Source: Tigheibacillus halophilus | GTDB taxonomy: Bacteria > Bacillota > Bacilli > Bacillales > Amphibacillaceae | Length of the DNA stretch: 64,000 bases | Assembly: GCF_042683165.1 (NCBI RefSeq) | Contig: NZ_JBHUIZ010000003.1 | Location: forward strand, 806,001 to 870,000 | Direction of reading: 5' to 3' | Shown here: positions 61,544 to 64,000 of the stretch, one piece after another | Layout of the letters: the number at the start of each line of letters is the position of its first letter | Position numbering within the stretch: position 1 is the first letter of the stretch | Made by a program: the position numbers and the translations under genes | The notes under the pieces: generated by a model | The model's input: only the letters and a program-made list of their open reading frames with translations | Databases searched by the model: none | Told to the model about the DNA's origin: nothing

Positions 61544-61584
61544 GTAATTTGTTCCAGACATTCTTTTAAGAGGAGGTGAATATC

Positions 61585-61857
61585 ATGAACAAAACAGATT
61601 TGATTAATACTGTCGCTGAAAAAAGCGAGCTTTCCAAAAAAGATGCTTCCAAAGCTGTTGATGCAGTATTTGATGCTGTCATGGATTCACTTAAAAATGG
61701 TGAAAAAGTACAACTGATTGGTTTTGGAAACTTTGAAGTACGTGAACGCTCAGCACGTAAAGGTCGTAATCCGCAAACTGGAGAAGAAATTGAAATTCCA
61801 GCAAGCAAAGTACCAGCGTTCAAACCAGGTAAAGCCCTTAAAGATAGCGTAAAATAA
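61585..61857 (+). CDS. hbs: DNA-binding protein HU
   Basis: Nucleoid protein, 90 aa from ATG 61585 after AAGAGGAGGTGAA. MNKTDLINTVAEKSELSKKDA starts like HBsu, LIGFGNFEVRERSARKGRNPQTGEEI spans the DNA-grasping arm, FKPGKALKDSVK ends it. Essential in Bacillus. A terminator follows. Confidence 0.96.
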   Translation: MNKTDLINTVAEKSELSKKDASKAVDAVFDAVMDSLKNGEKVQLIGFGNFEVRERSARKGRNPQTGEEIEIPASKVPAFKPGKALKDSVK

Positions 61858-61876
61858 TACAGCTTACATAGGGCTG

Positions 61877-61914
61877 ATAATAGGGTGCGTTTATGCGCAC
61901 CCTATTATTTTTGT
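61877..61914 (+). terminator. Terminator of hbs
   Basis: ATAATAGGGTGCG (61877-61889) pairs with CGCACCCTATTAT (61896-61908), 13 bp, followed by T-rich sequence. Confidence 0.85.
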
Positions 61915-62036
61915 TTTTTGGCGTATTGTTACATAGAAAAACAGGGAATATTATAGAGAAATTGTTCCTGTAAACAAATCTCGCTGCATTTTTTACGTCG
62001 TACATTTTTAAGTGTCATGTTTCTTACTAGTATGTT

Positions 62037-62065
62037 TTGACAATACGCTGGAAATAGGCCATATT
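62037..62065 (+). promoter_or_regulatory. Candidate sigma-A promoter of mtrB
   Basis: TTGACA (62037-62042), 17 bases, CATATT (62060-62065), 130 bases before mtrB. Confidence 0.42.
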
Positions 62066-62194
62066 TGATGGAGTGGACACACATTTGTACGGACTGGCGT
62101 CAAGTCCCAACGTTATCATGGTGTTATTCCACCCAGTTTTAATAGAAAAAGCATTAACTTAGCATTCATTGAAATAAAAGGAGGAACTCATAAG

Positions 62195-62428
62195 GTGAAC
62201 AGCGAGGCATTCAATAAAACCGACTTTTTTGTTATTAAGGCACTGGAAGATGGGGTGAATGTGATCGGCTTAACAAGAGGCTCCGATACACGTTTTCATC
62301 ATACAGAAAAGCTTGATAAAGATGAGATAATGATCGCTCAGTTTACCGAGCACACATCTGCTGTCAAAATCAGGGGCAAAGCAGTGATACAAACCAGCCA
62401 TGGAGAACTATCCAATATGGAAAAGTAA
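62195..62428 (+). CDS. mtrB: trp RNA-binding attenuation protein TRAP (MtrB)
   Basis: Ring-forming, tryptophan-activated RNA-binding protein that attenuates trp genes. 77 aa from GTG 62195 after AAAGGAGGA. Diagnostic stretches DGVNVIGLTRGSDTRFHHTEKL and AQFTEHTSAVKIRGKA include the Lys/Arg-rich KxR surfaces that bind (G/U)AG repeats. In B. subtilis it is coupled to folE (mtrA); here it stands alone. Confidence 0.95.
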   Translation: MNSEAFNKTDFFVIKALEDGVNVIGLTRGSDTRFHHTEKLDKDEIMIAQFTEHTSAVKIRGKAVIQTSHGELSNMEK

Positions 62429-62472
62429 ATGTCATAAGAACATTCACCTGATTATCCAACTCCTTTAGATTA

Positions 62473-62481
62473 TGATATAAT
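62473..62481 (+). promoter_or_regulatory. Extended -10 promoter of hepS
   Basis: TGATATAAT at 62473-62481 is an exact extended -10. It overlaps the first ATG (62480) of the hepS frame, ruling that ATG out as the start of protein made from this promoter. Confidence 0.5.
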
Positions 62482-62527
62482 GTCTAGAGTGCTCATAAGG
62501 TATAGTCGAAAGGTTCGGGTGATTGTT

Positions 62528-63259
62528 TTGCATCAGATCATGTCTGAGATTGAGGAACTGAGAACACTAACAGAAAACGAAATCTATCACAAATATATGG
62601 AGTATTATATAGGCAAACCCCGGATAAACACGGAAAAATTATATGTATTATACAGCATAATGCAAAACGTACCTCTTCCGGAAATGAAAAAAAAACGCAT
62701 TATCGTTACTGCTTCTTTGGTACAGCTTGCTTTAGATACGCATGATCTTGTTCCTGAAGACCATAAGGCAGAGGCCGATCAAGATAGAATATATACGCAA
62801 CTTTCTGTTCTTGCGGGAGATTATTACAGTGGGCTGTATTATCAATTGCTCGCAGAAATAGGCGAAATTGGTTTAATCAGTGTTTTATCTACAGCGATCA
62901 GAAAAATAAACGAAGCAAAAATGAAGCTCCATTATAACGACTTCAGCAGCGAGAAAGAGCTAATCACGATCTTGAAAGAAATTAACGGCACTTTGTATGT
63001 GCATTTATCTGATTATATTGGGCCCGAACGAATCGCGGGATTTTTGAAAGAGTGGCTGTTTTTCCTTTTTTTGTCCGAGGAACAGAAACAGTATTTGCCG
63101 CTTTTTGAAAAAATAGCAGAAAACAACAAACATTTGCATCTGGATACCAAGGCAATTCGCCGGAAGAGCTTTGAAGAAGTTGTTGAATCAGCAAAACAGC
63201 TGCCGGCACCATACCAAGATTTACAAATGCATGCACGAACATTATTGAATAACCGCTAA
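62528..63259 (+). CDS. hepS: Heptaprenyl diphosphate synthase component I
   Basis: Small subunit of the menaquinone-7 side-chain synthase (with HepT). 243 aa if starting at TTG 62528, 5-6 bases after GGTGA; ATG 62540 is the other option. Mostly helical: LTENEIYHKYMEYYIG, ASLVQLALDTHDLVPEDH, QLSVLAGDYYSGLYYQLLAEIGEIGLI are recognisable for the family. menG follows 26 bases later and hepT should lie beyond the window. Confidence 0.9.
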   Translation: MHQIMSEIEELRTLTENEIYHKYMEYYIGKPRINTEKLYVLYSIMQNVPLPEMKKKRIIVTASLVQLALDTHDLVPEDHKAEADQDRIYTQLSVLAGDYYSGLYYQLLAEIGEIGLISVLSTAIRKINEAKMKLHYNDFSSEKELITILKEINGTLYVHLSDYIGPERIAGFLKEWLFFLFLSEEQKQYLPLFEKIAENNKHLHLDTKAIRRKSFEEVVESAKQLPAPYQDLQMHARTLLNNR

Positions 63260-63285
63260 TCTCCAGTTGGAAAGGGAATGCTTTT

Positions 63286-63993
63286 ATGGAACAAACAAAG
63301 GAAGAACGTGTACATCATGTTTTTGAAAAAATATATGATAATTATGATGCCATGAATTCTGTTATCTCTTTTGAAATGCACAAATCATGGCGCAAGGATG
63401 TCATGGAACGCATGCATGTGCAAGAAGGAGCTGCCGCCTTGGACGTATGTTGCGGTACAGGAGACTGGTCCATTTCACTGGCACAAGCTGTAGGGGATAA
63501 TGGAAAGGTGTGCGGACTGGATTTCAGTGACAATATGCTGTCAGTAGCCGAACAAAAAAAACAGCAGCTTCAGTTGGACAATCTCACCTTTATACATGGC
63601 AATGCAATGAAACTCCCTTTTGAAGACAATACCTTTGACTATGTGACGATTGGATTTGGTTTGCGAAATGTGCCGGATTATTTGACTGTACTAAAAGAAA
63701 TGTGCCGGGTGGTCAAGCCAGGCGGCCTTGCAGTCTGTTTGGAAACATCACAGCCGACGCTTCCAGTGTACCGTCAGGGCTATTACTTTTATTTTCGTTA
63801 TATCATGCCTTTATTTGGTAAGTTTTTCGTGAAAAGCTATAAGGAATATGCATGGCTTCACGAATCCGCGAAAAATTTCCCTGACAAAAACAAATTGACC
63901 CAGATGTTCTTCGATGCAGGTTTTTCATTTGTGGATGTGAAGAGCTATACCGGCGGTGTGGCTGCAATGCATATGGGACATAAATCAATATAG
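63286..63993 (+). CDS. menG: Demethylmenaquinone methyltransferase
   Basis: S-adenosylmethionine-dependent methylation of demethylmenaquinone, the last step of menaquinone synthesis. 235 aa. SAM motif LDVCCGTGDWSISLAQ near residue 51, GLDFSDNMLSVAE, and GFGLRNVPD, PGGLAVCLE; the family tags SVISFEMHKSWR at the N-terminus and SYTGGVAAMHMGHKS at the C-terminus. ATG follows GGAAAGGGAAT. Complete, ending 7 bases from the window edge. Confidence 0.96.
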   Translation: MEQTKEERVHHVFEKIYDNYDAMNSVISFEMHKSWRKDVMERMHVQEGAAALDVCCGTGDWSISLAQAVGDNGKVCGLDFSDNMLSVAEQKKQQLQLDNLTFIHGNAMKLPFEDNTFDYVTIGFGLRNVPDYLTVLKEMCRVVKPGGLAVCLETSQPTLPVYRQGYYFYFRYIMPLFGKFFVKSYKEYAWLHESAKNFPDKNKLTQMFFDAGFSFVDVKSYTGGVAAMHMGHKSI

Positions 63994-64000
63994 ACTTTTC

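Larger units (their letters stand above)
61858..62194 (+). other. Region between hbs and mtrB
   Basis: 337 bases. Contains the hbs terminator and a promoter candidate for mtrB at 62037-62065. folE (mtrA), which lies here in B. subtilis, is absent. No gene seen. Confidence 0.5.

Noticed and set aside
61241..61561. 106-codon minus-strand frame before hbs
   Set aside because: Overlaps the hbs promoter region, Phe/His/Lys-rich low-complexity translation, no ribosome site.
1..64000. CRISPR arrays, tRNA or rRNA genes, complete insertion sequences, prophage
   Set aside because: No spaced direct repeats, no tRNA-like or rRNA-like segments, no transposase or phage genes in the readable frames.

Overview
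The window is 64 kb of chromosome from a low-GC, endospore-forming Gram-positive bacterium of the family Bacillaceae. The evidence is gene content and order: spoIIM-fur-xerD, deoB-punA-pdp-dacF-spoIIAA/AB-sigF, scpAB, dacB-spmAB-rluB-resABCDE, ypbB-recQ, prsW-sleB-ypeB, cmk-rpsA-like-der-gpsA, spoIVA-hbs-mtrB-hepS-menG. This is essentially the order I recall for Bacillus subtilis. Starts often use strong GGAGG-type ribosome binding sites, with several GTG and TTG start codons. The genus cannot be fixed from the sequence alone. I see no rRNA, tRNA, CRISPR array, prophage or intact insertion sequence.

Layout. 1-5.8 kb: a leftward operon (GDPD, old-yellow-enzyme NamA, RNase Z, truncated aldehyde dehydrogenase), then an SDR/YqkB pair converging on an aldo-keto reductase. 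6-10.5 kb: nudF coupled to an endonuclease-Q-like gene, spoIIM, fur, yqzK, xerD. 10.6-14 kb: nucleoside salvage (deoB, punA, pdp). 14-18.8 kb: forespore block (dacF, spoIIAA-AB-sigF, spoVAF). 18.9-24 kb: a more variable stretch with an xdhC/mobA pair, lysA, ppiB, a small M50-like protein, a 30-aa membrane peptide, ribT, and a 27-aa YjcZ-like gene on the minus strand. 24-35 kb: scpAB, dacB-spmAB, rluB and the resABCDE cytochrome c maturation/redox-sensing operon. 35-39.4 kb: a DUF4430 lipoprotein with an ECF S component, ferredoxin, ypbB, recQ. 40-48.5 kb: mecB paralog, glutamate dehydrogenase, YpdA reductase, then a leftward group (AtzG/AtzE-like amidase pair, large catalase, asparaginase). 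48.6-64 kb: prsW, germination genes sleB-ypeB, PilZ protein, cmk, S1 protein, der, gpsA, spoVIF, yphEF, spoIVA, hbs, mtrB, hepS, menG.

Functionally, the dominant theme is sporulation. It covers compartment-specific transcription (SpoIIAA/AB/SigF), engulfment (SpoIIM), coat assembly (SpoIVA, SpoVIF), cortex and core maturation (DacB, DacF, SpmAB) and germination (SleB, YpeB, SpoVAF). Promoter-like sequences matching the expected sigma factors can be read directly: sigma-H before spoIIAA, sigma-E before spoIVA, and weaker sigma-E, sigma-G and sigma-K candidates elsewhere. A second theme is redox and respiration (ResA-E, YpdA, catalase, Fur, ferredoxin). A third is nucleotide and cofactor metabolism.

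Compared with the B. subtilis order as I remember it, spoVAA-E, ribDEAH and folE are missing from their usual places. The xdhC/mobA pair, the DUF4430/ECF pair and the amidase pair look like lineage-specific occupants. I did not find an unmistakably new system. The best leads are the M50-like protein with its neighbouring micro-peptide, the orphan xdhC/mobA pair, the amidase pair, and several structured intergenic elements.
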